Assembly (NCBI RefSeq): GCF_018476525.1
Contig: NZ_JAHCST010000038.1
Coordinates: forward strand, 20,042 to 84,041
Reading direction: 5' to 3'
Length of the DNA: 64,000 nt
Origin: Acrocarpospora catenulata
Lineage (GTDB): Bacteria; Actinomycetota; Actinomycetes; Streptosporangiales; Streptosporangiaceae
How positions within the stretch are numbered: position 1 is the first letter of the stretch; each line of letters opens with the position of its first letter. The notes beneath the pieces were generated by a model. The model saw nothing but the letters and a program-made list of their open reading frames with translations, was not told the DNA's origin and ran no database searches. This document shows positions 36,434 to 45,092 of the stretch, in pieces. The translations under genes and the position numbers were made by a program.

Positions 36434-36559
36434 TTACATTTTGGTGACCTGTCCGCCGTCAATAACAAAATCGGCGCCGGTTGAGTAGCTGGAATCATCC
36501 GATGCGAGGAAGAGCACGAGGTTCGAGGATTCTTTGGGCTGCCCCATCCTCCGCAGCGG
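36434..36559 (-). pseudogene. C-terminal tail of a short-chain dehydrogenase (SDR)
   Basis: The minus strand reads the typical SDR end: [20 protein letters not shown], then [16 protein letters not shown] and QVTKM followed by a stop. Only about 41 codons remain, and the catalytic Tyr-x-x-x-Lys and Rossmann regions are missing. It abuts the MFS fragment directly, so the break is a junction rather than simple decay. Confidence 0.75.
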
Positions 36560-36568
36560 CCAAGTTTC

Positions 36569-37513
36569 GTGATGCTGGCGTCGCTGGTGATTCCGCGCAC
36601 AACTGAGAGGGCAACCGGCCAGGTGGACTTCCTCGGCGCTGCCTTGCTGGGCGGATCGATGGTCGCCTTACTGGCGGGGGTGAGCCTCGGCCCCGAACGG
36701 GGATGGTCCTCAGGTCTCGTTTTGCTGCTGCTGATCACTGGAGCGGTTGGATCCGTGCTGTGGATCATCTCCGCATTGCGCCTGAGAGAGCCCTTGATCG
36801 ATCTACGCGTGCTGTCAAATCGATCCATTATCGCGACGATTGCCGGCTATTCGCTCGGGATGGCAGTCGGCCCGATCTTTCTCGCCATCTTGAGTACAGT
36901 GTCATTCATCTCTGATGACGCGGGGCTTGGGTACGGGCTGGGCATCGGTGCCACGGGGTATGCGTGGATATTCCTGTGCTACACGGTTGGTTATGCGAGC
37001 GGCGGAGTGATCGGGGGCCTGGCTGCTCGACGGGTTGATGGGCGATTGATCATGGTCGCGGGCATGGGCCTCATGATCGTCGCGCTCCTTGTCGTGCTCG
37101 TCGCCATGGACAGCGAGGTCGCCTTGGCGATGTCCGGTCTGATCTTTGGCAGCGGTGGCGGCCTCTACGTGAGCACCGTGTGGAACCTCGTGAACCAGTT
37201 CGCTGTTCCTGAACGTCTCAGCTCTACCGCCAGTTTCACCCAGGCGACGAACTCGCTGGCCAGCGCGGCCTTCCCGATCCTGGCGGTTGCGCTGGCCACG
37301 GCTGCGTTCCCATACACGGCCGAAGGCGGCCAGCCTCTGGAGGCGATCCGCACGCTGCTGGTGGTCGGGATCTGCATGCTCGTGGTCACGGCGGTCGTCT
37401 CGCTGAGCATCCGACGAAACGTCAGTCGCCGCCGAACGCTTACGGGGAATGCGGTGTGGGAGCACATCGACTCCGGGGTCCGCGGTCACTCACGTCGCCA
37501 TTCAGCACCTTGA
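36569..37513 (+). pseudogene. C-terminal part of a DHA2-type MFS transporter
   Basis: The frame opens in mid-protein (GTG ATG at 36569) with [18 protein letters not shown], a loop that in DHA2 drug exporters lies near residue 200 of about 500. It then continues through about seven helices (GSVLWIISALRLREPLIDLR, GGGLYVSTVWNLVNQFAVPE). The N-terminal helices are absent and no proper start is seen. Codon use is less GC-rich than the neighbours. Together with the SDR tail and the transposase tail it marks a recombination scar. Translation into a working protein is unlikely but not excluded. Confidence 0.7.
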
Positions 37514-37518
37514 CGTGA

Positions 37519-37788
<270 letters not shown>

Positions 37789-37999
37789 GACAGGCCCTGG
37801 CCGTCCGCCGCCGGAACATCGACGCCGAACTCGAATGGGTGACTTCCGAGCGCTGATTTCCGCGTCTGATACATCTGGCCGTCACTTTTTTGTTAGGAAA
37901 AACCCTGGGTCTGGGGACTAGGGGACTTCCGGATGTTCTCCCCGAGGCGGCGAAAGCCCGCGTTTCCTACCGTTTTAAGTAAGCAAAACGGAGGAAATC

Positions 38000-38440
38000 A
38001 TGACATTTGTAGCCGGGAGTTTTCAGAATCCCTTCGGGCTGGGGCCGGCCCTGCTGGCCGGGACGATCCGGGCCGAGCTGACCGACACCGCGGGCGGGCC
38101 GCCGCCGGCCATCTTCGAGGCCAACGCGCCCTTCCAGGTCAACTTCGAGTGGGAGCTCAACGGCGCCCTCGCTCCGCTGATCGGCGGCAGCTGGCAGCTG
38201 CGCGTGCTGGTCGACGAGATCGGCGGGCCCTTCGAGGCGCCCTTCCCCACCCCGCCGCTGGCGGTGCCGCTCACCGGGGTCACCGCGTACGCCGCGAGCA
38301 TCGTGATCGGGGGACTGCCGGGGGCGGTCGGCGGCCGGAGTTACGCGATCATCGCGTCGCTCACGTACCTCAACGTCGCCGGTACGCCGAGCCCGATGGG
38401 CGGTTTCGTCCCTCTCGGAGTGGTCGCCGTCGTCGGTTGA
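38000..38440 (+). CDS. Hypothetical beta-rich protein, 146 residues
   Basis: It has an excellent ribosome binding site (ACGGAGGAAATC before ATG 38000) and strong codon bias. The sequence is beta-strand and Gly/Pro/Ala rich (VNFEWELNG, GSWQLRVLVDE, LTGVTAYAASIVIGGLPG, RSYAIIASLTYLN), like a small immunoglobulin-like sandwich. There is no signal peptide, Cys or membrane helix. I do not recognise the family. It lies 93 bp before the LAL regulator on the same strand. The strong ribosome binding site suggests abundant production. Confidence 0.7.
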   Translation: MTFVAGSFQNPFGLGPALLAGTIRAELTDTAGGPPPAIFEANAPFQVNFEWELNGALAPLIGGSWQLRVLVDEIGGPFEAPFPTPPLAVPLTGVTAYAASIVIGGLPGAVGGRSYAIIASLTYLNVAGTPSPMGGFVPLGVVAVVG

Positions 38441-38533
38441 TCCCTTCCGGGGACGGTCGCGGTTTTCGGGAGGCGACGAACACAAGGGGGCCGTCGCCTC
38501 CCGAAATCCGGTGCTCTATCGAAGCTGTATCAA

Positions 38534-41362
38534 ATGGCCCGGAACCACCTCTTCTCCAATGTGAACATCGAAGCGGAGGTATTCGCCGGGCGAGGCACGG
38601 AATTGGCCGCTCTCGCGGCCGAACTCGACCGGGTACGCGACGGACACCCCGGAATCGTGCTGATCGAGGGCCCGGCGGGCATCGGCAAGACCGCGCTGAC
38701 CCGTCGGGCGCTCGCCCAGGCCAAGGAATTCACGGTGCTGTGGGCCAGCGGCGACGAGATGGAGATCACGCTGCCGTACGGGATGATCGCCCAGCTGACC
38801 GACGGGCTCAGCCCAGGGACGTCGTCCGGCGGACTTGGGCTTGGGGGATTCGGCCCAGAAGGCGGGCCCAGGGGATTCGGCCCAGGGGGCGGGCCCGGGG
38901 GATTCGGCCCAGGGGGCGGGCAGGCTGATGGGTTCGTTCCGGGCGGTGAGCCGATCGCGGTGGGGGCGGCGCTGGTCGCCCTGCTCGGCGAGTTGGCGGA
39001 GGCGGCGCCGCTGGCGATCGTCCTCGACGACGTGCAGTGGGCGGACGGTGAGTCCCTTCAGGCGCTCACCTACGCGCTGCGCCGGATGCGCGCCGGACGG
39101 GTGCTGACCGTGGCGATCACCCGGCGGCTGAGCGCCACCCGCGTGCCCGCCGGAATGGCCCGCCTGCTCAGCCGGGGGCCCTCGCTCCGGCTGGCCCTGG
39201 CCGGGCTGACCCTACCGGAGCTCCGGCTGATGACCGGACTCGGTCCGACCGCCGCTGCCCGCCTGCACCACCACGCCGGCGGCAACCCTCTCTACGTGGC
39301 CGAGACGCTCCGGCAGGCACCTCGTCTCGACGATCCGGCCGCCGACCTTCCCGCTCCTCCGGCTTACGCCCGAGGCGTGCGGGCCAAGCTCGCCACGTGC
39401 GGTCCGCCTGCCCATGCCCTGGCGCGGGCCGCGGCCGTCCTGGGCGAATCCTGCTCGGTCCGGCATGCCGTGACACTGGCCGATTCGGTACGGCACGCCG
39501 AGACGGGGGCCGACCCGACGGCCCGGGAGACGACCCCGGAGTCGGCCGAGGCGCTCGCCGTGCTGAAGGAAGTCGTGGCAACCGGTGTGCTGCGGTATGC
39601 GCGGAACACGGGCGAGCTTCGGGTGGAATTTCCGCATCCCCTCGTACGTGCCGCCGTTTACCAGGACATCGGCCCGGCCGAACGGACCGCCGCGCACCGG
39701 ATCGCCGCCGATCTGGTCGGCGACGAAGCCGACCGGTTGCGGCATCGCCTGCGGGCCGCGTCCCGCCCGGATCCGGAAGTCGCCGCTGAAATCGCCGCGT
39801 TCGCCCGGCGGCAGGCGGCGGCGGGCCACTGGGAGAGCGCCGCCGCGCACTTCGCCGACGCGGGCGAGCTGGCGGCCGGGACACGTGAGCGGAGCCCCCT
39901 CACCGCCGCCACCGTGGACGCGCTTCTACGGGCCGGGCGGCTGGCGCGGGCGGCCGAGGTGGCGACGCGGGGGCCTCTCGACGCGGTCACCCGCCCCTAC
40001 GTACTCGGGGCGATCGCGCACGCGAACGGCGACACGGGACGGGCGTTCACACTGATGAAGGACGCCTGGACACGGTGCGACCCCAGGCGCGACGGGGAAC
40101 TCGCCGCCCGCATCGCCGGCCAGCTGGCCTTGCTGTCCCTGGTCCAGGGGGATCATGGCGTACTCGACCAGAAGGTGTGGCTGCTGGAGGTTGACCCCGA
40201 CTCCTGGCAGCGGCTGCTGCTCCCCTTCCTGGAAGGACGCGCGGAGGACGCCCTGAAGGTAGCCGCCGCCCTTCCCGATCCGGCGTTGGCGTCCGCCGGT
40301 CAGCTCGGCTCGCTGGTGGTCCGGGGAGCCCTGCGGATCTGGTGTGACGAGCTGGAAGCGGGGCGCGGGGATCTGGCGGGAGTGGTTGCGGACGCGCATG
40401 GTCAGGACACCCGGCTGGCCGCCATGGTGCTGCTCGCGCTGGCCGAGTTCCGGCTCGGCGCGTGGGACACCGCGCTCGCCCTCGGCAAGGAGGTGATCGC
40501 CGCGGAGAGCGAGCGGGAGCAGTACTGGCTCACCCCGTACGCGCGGGCCGTGCTCGTGTTGCCACTGGCGGCGCGAGGGGAGTTCGCGCGGGCGCGGAGC
40601 CAGCTGGAGCTCGCCCGGCGGCGAGAGCTGAGCGTGCTCGCGGAGATGTGTCTCGCCTACGCCGAGGGCTGGTTGTGCGCGGTTCGCGGTGATTTCGAGG
40701 ATGTGGTGCGGGTCCTTGAGCCACTTCGCCGGAAGGCCGGGCGCGAGATGCTGCCCTGGCGTGACCTGCTGGCCGACGCCTACAGCGCGCTCGGGCGGTT
40801 CGCCGCGGCGGAAGCCGTGCTCGGGCGGTTTTCCGAGGCGGAAGCTGGCGGAACGGGCGACTTCTTAGCCGCTGTCCGGGGCGCGCGTGCTCGGGCGACC
40901 CTGGATGCCGCGCGTGGGCGGCCGGCCGGGGCGGTGGGATTCTTCGAACGGGCGCTCGCCGGCCTCGGTCCGGCTCCTGTGCCGTTGGAGCAGGCGAGGG
41001 TCGAGATGGCGTACGGGGTGTTCCTGCGGCGGCTGGGACGGCGGGCCGCCGCGGCCGCGCACCTCACGACGGCCGGCGGGCTGCTGCGGCGGTTGGCGGC
41101 GCGACCCCTCCTCGACAGGTGTGAGCAGGAGCTGGCGGCCTGCGGGCCGGGGCAGGGTCACCCGGACGGGCTCACCTCGCAGGAGCGGCGGGTGACCCGC
41201 CTGGCCCTGACCGGGCTGAGCAACAAGCAGATCGCCAGGAGGCTGGACCTCAGCGTCAAGACGATCGAGTACCACCTCGGCCATGTCTACGCCAAGCTCG
41301 GCGTCTCCTCCCGCGCGGCGCTGGTCGCGAAGCTGGCGGGACCCGGGGGGATGACGGCGTAG
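38534..41362 (+). CDS. LAL-type large ATP-binding LuxR regulator
   Basis: The 942-residue protein has an N-terminal STAND/AAA ATPase with Walker A GPAGIGKTA (46-53) and Walker B AIVLDDVQWAD (161-171). A long helical TPR-like middle follows, then a C-terminal LuxR HTH (LTSQERRVTRLALTGLSNKQ, KTIEYHLGHVYAKL). LAL regulators activate secondary metabolism or sugar genes on binding ATP and a ligand. A glycine-rich insert (residues about 94-138) lies between Walker A and B. It includes three copies of a 9-residue repeat and is not a normal part of the family. The target is unknown. The stop codon lies inside the terminator stem. Confidence 0.92.
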   Translation: MARNHLFSNVNIEAEVFAGRGTELAALAAELDRVRDGHPGIVLIEGPAGIGKTALTRRALAQAKEFTVLWASGDEMEITLPYGMIAQLTDGLSPGTSSGGLGLGGFGPEGGPRGFGPGGGPGGFGPGGGQADGFVPGGEPIAVGAALVALLGELAEAAPLAIVLDDVQWADGESLQALTYALRRMRAGRVLTVAITRRLSATRVPAGMARLLSRGPSLRLALAGLTLPELRLMTGLGPTAAARLHHHAGGNPLYVAETLRQAPRLDDPAADLPAPPAYARGVRAKLATCGPPAHALARAAAVLGESCSVRHAVTLADSVRHAETGADPTARETTPESAEALAVLKEVVATGVLRYARNTGELRVEFPHPLVRAAVYQDIGPAERTAAHRIAADLVGDEADRLRHRLRAASRPDPEVAAEIAAFARRQAAAGHWESAAAHFADAGELAAGTRERSPLTAATVDALLRAGRLARAAEVATRGPLDAVTRPYVLGAIAHANGDTGRAFTLMKDAWTRCDPRRDGELAARIAGQLALLSLVQGDHGVLDQKVWLLEVDPDSWQRLLLPFLEGRAEDALKVAAALPDPALASAGQLGSLVVRGALRIWCDELEAGRGDLAGVVADAHGQDTRLAAMVLLALAEFRLGAWDTALALGKEVIAAESEREQYWLTPYARAVLVLPLAARGEFARARSQLELARRRELSVLAEMCLAYAEGWLCAVRGDFEDVVRVLEPLRRKAGREMLPWRDLLADAYSALGRFAAAEAVLGRFSEAEAGGTGDFLAAVRGARARATLDAARGRPAGAVGFFERALAGLGPAPVPLEQARVEMAYGVFLRRLGRRAAAAAHLTTAGGLLRRLAARPLLDRCEQELAACGPGQGHPDGLTSQERRVTRLALTGLSNKQIARRLDLSVKTIEYHLGHVYAKLGVSSRAALVAKLAGPGGMTA
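38844..38924 (+). repeat. 27-bp tandem repeat, three copies, inside the LAL gene
   Basis: GGGGATTCGGCCCAG recurs at 38844, 38871 and 38898, a 27-bp period. It encodes the 9-residue units GFGPEGGPR, GFGPGGGPG and GFGPGGGQA. The period is a multiple of three, so copy-number changes would keep the frame. Confidence 0.85.
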
Positions 41363-41401
41363 GGGCAGGTATCGGTGCGGGATTCCTGCCCCTACGCCGT
41401 C
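41353..41401 (+). terminator. Strong hairpin at the LAL stop
   Basis: GACGGCGTAGGGGCAGG (41353-41369) pairs perfectly with CCTGCCCCTACGCCGTC (41385-41401), a 17-bp stem and 15-nt loop. The LAL stop codon (41360-41362) lies within the stem. It may also serve the convergent SH3-like gene. Confidence 0.85.
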
Positions 41402-41445
41402 GCCGTGCGTCCCGACGTCAGCTCTTCGGCCTGAGCCGGCGAGCG

Positions 41446-42024
41446 TTATCGGGCGCGCAGGTAGTAGGCGTAGGCCCAGCCGGTCCTGCCGTTGTCGGCG
41501 GTGACCTTCACCCACTTGGTGTGGGTGGTGGGCGAACCGTGGACGTGGGCGTTGCGCCAGTTCAGGGTGCCGACCACCCGGTGGTGCAGGCTCGGGCCCG
41601 ACCGGACGCGGAGGTGGTGACCGTAGCGGACGTGCACCACGCGGTAGTGGACGACGGCCTTCTTGGCGGAGACGGTCAGCGTGCCGACCGCGGCCGCCTG
41701 GGTCTGGCTCTGGCAGGTGACGGTGACGGTGTACTTGCCGGGAAGGGTGTTCTTGCTGACCGTTCCGGTGCCCGAGGCCTGGTAGCCGTTGGTGGCCAGG
41801 GTCGCGGCGCCGGTGAGGGCAGGGGAGTTGGCGTAGGCGGGCCTGGTGCCGCAGGCGGTGGTGGTCATCTTGACTGACTGCCCGGCGTGGACCGTGGTCG
41901 GCGAGATGTTCACGGCCGCGTAGGCGACAGGGGAGAGCGGGACAGCGGCTTGCGCCGAGGTAGCCAGGCCGAGCATGGTGCCGGTGGCGGTGGCGGCCAG
42001 GATAGCCGGTCTGATGAGATCCAT
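41446..42024 (-). CDS. Secreted SH3-like domain protein
   Basis: The 192-residue protein has a signal peptide ending SAQAA. An Ig-like domain follows with two Cys (TTACGTRPAY and TVTCQSQ) that could form a disulfide. A C-terminal bacterial SH3 domain ends the protein (HHLRVRSGPSLHHRVVGTL, KWVKVTADNGRTGWAYAYYL). SH3b domains bind cell-wall peptides. An ordinary secreted wall-associated role is likely. It lies downstream of the P450 gene on the same strand, with about 157 bp between, so it may or may not belong to that group. Confidence 0.82.
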   Translation of the reverse strand: MDLIRPAILAATATGTMLGLATSAQAAVPLSPVAYAAVNISPTTVHAGQSVKMTTTACGTRPAYANSPALTGAATLATNGYQASGTGTVSKNTLPGKYTVTVTCQSQTQAAAVGTLTVSAKKAVVHYRVVHVRYGHHLRVRSGPSLHHRVVGTLNWRNAHVHGSPTTHTKWVKVTADNGRTGWAYAYYLRAR

Positions 42025-42181
42025 GATCGCTACTCCTTCTGGGGTTGCGGTGCCCCTTACTGCGTTAGCAGGTTGTGGTTACCCTGCTATTACTACGGAT
42101 AGTAATCATGTGAACACTCATTGTGAATAGCTTGGGGCGCGCCGATACCCCCGGGGGGCCAGTCTTTACCTGCCAGCCGGG

Positions 42182-43549
42182 TCAGCCGGCCGCCGGCCGG
42201 TTCCACAGTTTGGTGACGGTGCCGGTGACCGGCCCGGCGGCCGCGGAGGGGCCGGAACCCATGCTGACCATGATCGGCTTCTTCGGGAACGCCGTCGCGC
42301 CGGACTTGATCTGGTAGTCGACCTCGGTGGTGAGCAGTCGCGGCCGGCCGGAGGCGAGGATGAGGGCGAGCGTCGTTCTGATCTGCAGATCCGCGAACGA
42401 CGCCCCCAGGCAGCGCCGCTGGCCGACGCCGAACGGCAGGAACGCGTACGGCGAGGGCCGCGCATCGGTCCAGCGCGACGGCAGGAAGGCGCCGGGGTCG
42501 GGGAAGGCCACCGGATCGCGGTGTTCGAGCAGCGGCGCCGCGAAGGCCAGCGCGCCGGCCGGGATCGGCGGCGCCCCCTTGATCTCGACCTCCCGCGTCA
42601 CCCGTCGCGGCAGCGAGAGCGGCACGGTCGGAATCAGCCGCTGCGACTCCCTGACCACGGCGTCCAACTGCTCCTGGTCGGAGACCTCCAGGCCAGGCGT
42701 CCCGAGGATGGTCAGCAGGGCCCACGTCATGGACATCGCGGTGGTCTCGAACCCGGCCACGAACAGGCCGTGCAGTTCTCCGGCGATCTCCGGCGTGGTC
42801 AGCGAGTCGCCGTTCTCGTCGATGGTGTGGCAGAGGATGGACAGCGCGTCCCGGCGGGGCTCCTCGGCGCGCTTGCGCTCGATGATCTCCGCCAGCCGGT
42901 CGTACACGCCGGCGACCTGCCGGGTCCACCTCCCGTACGGGGTCCAGGCGCGTTCCTGCTGGTACATGAAGACCATCGGGTTCAGCGTGGCCTGGAGGAG
43001 CCGGTGGACGGCGTGGGCCAGCCGGACGTTCTCCTCGTCCGGTTCCAGGCCGAGCAGGCAGATGAGCATGTTGGCGCGGGTGATGTCGAGGAACTCGGCC
43101 ACCATGTCGAACGGCTCGCCGTCGGCCGCCGCGAACCTGGTCCGCTTGAAGGTGACGGCGAACACCTCGGCGTAGTGCTCCATCGCGCTCTTGTGCACGA
43201 TCGGCATCAGCAGCTTGCGCGCACGGCGGTGCTGTTCCCCGTTGAAGGTGAGGACGGCGTCGAACATCCGCGACCAGGGCCGCCCTTCCGGGAGCGTGAA
43301 GAGGCCGTCGCTCAGCCGATGGAAGACGTCGTTGTCGGTGAAGTACCGCCGGACCGCCTCCTCGCCCCTGAGCAGGACCACCGATCCGTTCCCCCGGGTC
43401 AGCGGAACGACCGGCCCGGGATGCTCCGGTGCGATGCGATCCAGCACGTACCAGGCGGGGTGCCGGAGAAAACGGAGATTATTGAGGACAGGAATCCCAC
43501 CGGGCCCTGCCGCGTCCACCCGCAGCGCGGTGTCGAACATTTTCGCCAT
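42182..43549 (-). CDS. Cytochrome P450, next to two small Cys-rich peptide genes
   Basis: The 455-residue protein has the P450 hallmarks: the I-helix AGFETT (265-270), the ExxR pair Glu301/Arg304 (ESQR), and the heme loop FGVGQRRCLG with Cys380 as thiolate ligand. It is about 50 residues longer at the N-terminus than typical actinobacterial CYPs. Its closest-looking type is the soluble, bacterial CYP1xx group with the PSRW block. It needs a ferredoxin partner, which is not in this window. It lies on the same strand as, and downstream of, two small peptide genes (43685-43816 and 43850-43978), separated by a hairpin. I infer it oxidises those peptides. Confidence 0.9.
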   Translation of the reverse strand: MAKMFDTALRVDAAGPGGIPVLNNLRFLRHPAWYVLDRIAPEHPGPVVPLTRGNGSVVLLRGEEAVRRYFTDNDVFHRLSDGLFTLPEGRPWSRMFDAVLTFNGEQHRRARKLLMPIVHKSAMEHYAEVFAVTFKRTRFAAADGEPFDMVAEFLDITRANMLICLLGLEPDEENVRLAHAVHRLLQATLNPMVFMYQQERAWTPYGRWTRQVAGVYDRLAEIIERKRAEEPRRDALSILCHTIDENGDSLTTPEIAGELHGLFVAGFETTAMSMTWALLTILGTPGLEVSDQEQLDAVVRESQRLIPTVPLSLPRRVTREVEIKGAPPIPAGALAFAAPLLEHRDPVAFPDPGAFLPSRWTDARPSPYAFLPFGVGQRRCLGASFADLQIRTTLALILASGRPRLLTTEVDYQIKSGATAFPKKPIMVSMGSGPSAAAGPVTGTVTKLWNRPAAG

Positions 43550-43645
43550 GCTTCACGCATCCGTTCCCTCGTGGGGAGCGTATGCGCCCGGCAAACCGTC
43601 ATCAAGGAGGTAAATGTTGCTTCCGGCTCACCTGGGACGGAAAAG

Positions 43646-43673
43646 CGGAGTGAGCCACGACGGGCTCACTCCG
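43646..43673 (-). terminator. Hairpin between peptide gene B and the P450
   Basis: CGGAGTGAGCC (43646-43656) and GGCTCACTCCG (43663-43673) form a perfect 11-bp stem with a 6-nt loop. On the minus strand it is followed by GCTTTTCC. It lies 12 nt after the stop of peptide gene B. It could attenuate transcription so that the peptides are made in excess over the P450. Confidence 0.7.
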
Positions 43674-43684
43674 GGGAAGGAGAA

Positions 43685-43816
43685 TCAGATCTCCAGCTTC
43701 GTCGCGGCCACGCACGTCTTGAGTGCGCACGAGGTCAAACCGCAGGTCAGCTGGCATGGCCGTAGGCCCGTTCCCTCTGCGGGAAAGAGCTCCAGCGCTC
43801 GAATGTCGATTTCCAT
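43685..43816 (-). CDS. Candidate RiPP precursor peptide B, 43 residues
   Basis: The minus strand encodes a 43-residue peptide starting MEIDIRALELFPAEG. It shares with peptide A the leader pattern M-x-[VI]-D-[VI]-x-[AS]-LEL-[LF]-PAE-x-x-GL-[KR]-PC over the first 21 residues. The core is different: Cys21, Cys25, Cys30 and Cys35, with Thr24, Thr28, Ser29, Thr34 and Thr39 between (CQLTCGLTSC, ALKTCVAATKLEI). AAGG and GGAC lie just upstream of ATG 43816. The spacing of Thr/Ser and Cys suits thioether rings. The leader resembles the short ALQxL-type leaders of some class IV lanthipeptides (from memory). No lanthipeptide synthetase is in the window. The gene is too short for normal ORF calling. Confidence 0.72.
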   Translation of the reverse strand: MEIDIRALELFPAEGTGLRPCQLTCGLTSCALKTCVAATKLEI

Positions 43817-43849
43817 GTCCTGCCTTCTTTCCGGGACGGAATTCTTGTG

Positions 43850-43978
43850 CTAGTCGTTACGGCTCATGCGGGTGTAACCGGGAATACAGGTGAACCCGCA
43901 GGTACCCCCTGGCCTGCACGGCTTGAGCCCGTCGATCTCGGCCGGCAGCAGTTCAAGCGAGTTGACGTCGACATTCAT
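43850..43978 (-). CDS. Candidate RiPP precursor peptide A, 42 residues
   Basis: The peptide starts MNVDVNSLELLPAEIDG, continues LKPC, and has a core with Cys21, Cys27 and Cys31 (GGTCGFTCIPGYTR). It aligns with peptide B through residue 21 without a gap, with 11 identical positions, and then diverges. This conserved-leader, variable-core layout is the usual sign of a RiPP precursor family. The stop is at 43850, 33 bp upstream of the start of peptide B, in the same direction. The ribosome binding site is weak. The longer frame that reaches 44461 is a shadow of the opposite-strand epimerase gene. Candidate modifications are thioethers or oxidative cross-links. Confidence 0.72.
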   Translation of the reverse strand: MNVDVNSLELLPAEIDGLKPCRPGGTCGFTCIPGYTRMSRND

Positions 43979-44114
43979 GGGGTTTCTCACTTCTGGTTCT
44001 GACGATGTTCCGCTCTGTAGGGCGTTCCATCGGGTTCCACGAAGTTCCACCCCGCCCATGGCCGCCGGGCACCGGTCGAGGAAGATCGGGGTGTCGATCG
44101 GAAGCGGGGATGCC

Positions 44115-45092
44115 ATGAAGATCGTGATACCGGGTGGCACCGGACATCTGGGTGGGTTGCTCTCGGGTGCCCTGGGGAGTGCCGGGCATGAGGTGGTCGT
44201 GCTCAGTCGCCGTGCGGAGGCGCGGGTACCCGGCGCGCGTACGGTGCCGTGGGACGGCGGCGGGGGAGGGGCGTGGACGGCCGAGGTCGATGGTGCGGAC
44301 GCGGTGGTCAATCTGGCGGGGCGCAGCGTGAACTGCCGGTACACCGAGGACAACCTCCGGCAGATGATGGACTCACGGGTGCGGTCCGCGACCGCCGTGG
44401 GTGCCGCCATCGCCGCGGCGGCCCGGCCGCCGAAGGTGTGGTTGCAGATGAGCACGGCCACGATCTACGCGCACAGCTTCGACCGTGCCAACGACGAGGA
44501 GACCGGGGTCATCGGGGGCGGTGAGCCCGGTGTGCCCGCGTACTGGGGGTTAAGCGTCGACATCGCGCGTCAGTGGGAGGACGCGCAGCGGGCGGTGGAG
44601 ACCCCGGACACCCGCAAGGTCGCGCTGCGCACCGCCATGGTGATGGCGCCGGGGCGGGGCGGGCCGTTCGACACCTTGTGGCGGCTGGCCCGGTGGGGTC
44701 TGGGTGGGCCGGTCGCCGGTGGGCGGCAGTACATGTCGTGGATCCATGACCGCGATTTCGTCCGCGCCGTTGAGTTCCTGCTGGTTCGCGAGGACCTCTC
44801 GGGGGCGGTCAATCTGGCCGCGCCCCACCCGCTGCCGCTGCGCGCGTTCATGGCGGCGCTGCGTGAGGCGGCCGGGGTTCGGGTGGGCCTGCCCGCCACG
44901 CGCTGGATGGCGGAGCTCGGGGCCTTCGTGGCCCGCAGCGATACCGAGCTGCTCCTGAAGAGTCGCAGGGTCGTCCCGGGGCGGCTGCTCGGCGCGGGCT
45001 TCGGGTTCGAGCGGCCGGACTGGCCGGACGCCGCCCGGGACCTCGTGGCCCGAAGCCGGGCCGGGAGGGTCACATCGTCGATTCGCGGATGA
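44115..45092 (+). CDS. TIGR01777-type NAD-dependent epimerase/SDR-like protein
   Basis: The 325-residue protein begins MKIVIPGGTGHLGGLL, a Rossmann GxxGxxG, and has the family signature VNLAGRSVNCRYTEDN and YMSWIHDRDFVRA. A C-terminal DUF1731-type tail follows (KSRRVVPGRLLGAGF). Substrate is unknown for the family. ATG 44115 follows GCGGGGAT. It is divergent from peptide gene A. Its 3' end overlaps the LacI gene's 3' end by 23 bp. Confidence 0.9.
   Translation: MKIVIPGGTGHLGGLLSGALGSAGHEVVVLSRRAEARVPGARTVPWDGGGGGAWTAEVDGADAVVNLAGRSVNCRYTEDNLRQMMDSRVRSATAVGAAIAAAARPPKVWLQMSTATIYAHSFDRANDEETGVIGGGEPGVPAYWGLSVDIARQWEDAQRAVETPDTRKVALRTAMVMAPGRGGPFDTLWRLARWGLGGPVAGGRQYMSWIHDRDFVRAVEFLLVREDLSGAVNLAAPHPLPLRAFMAALREAAGVRVGLPATRWMAELGAFVARSDTELLLKSRRVVPGRLLGAGFGFERPDWPDAARDLVARSRAGRVTSSIRG

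Noticed and set aside
43614..43853. Plus-strand 79-codon frame with a near-perfect AAGGAGGT ahead of its ATG
   Set aside because: It runs antisense through peptide gene B and its leader region. Its product shows no domain or signal, while the minus-strand frames have a shared leader and a matching sister peptide. Kept only as a possibility.
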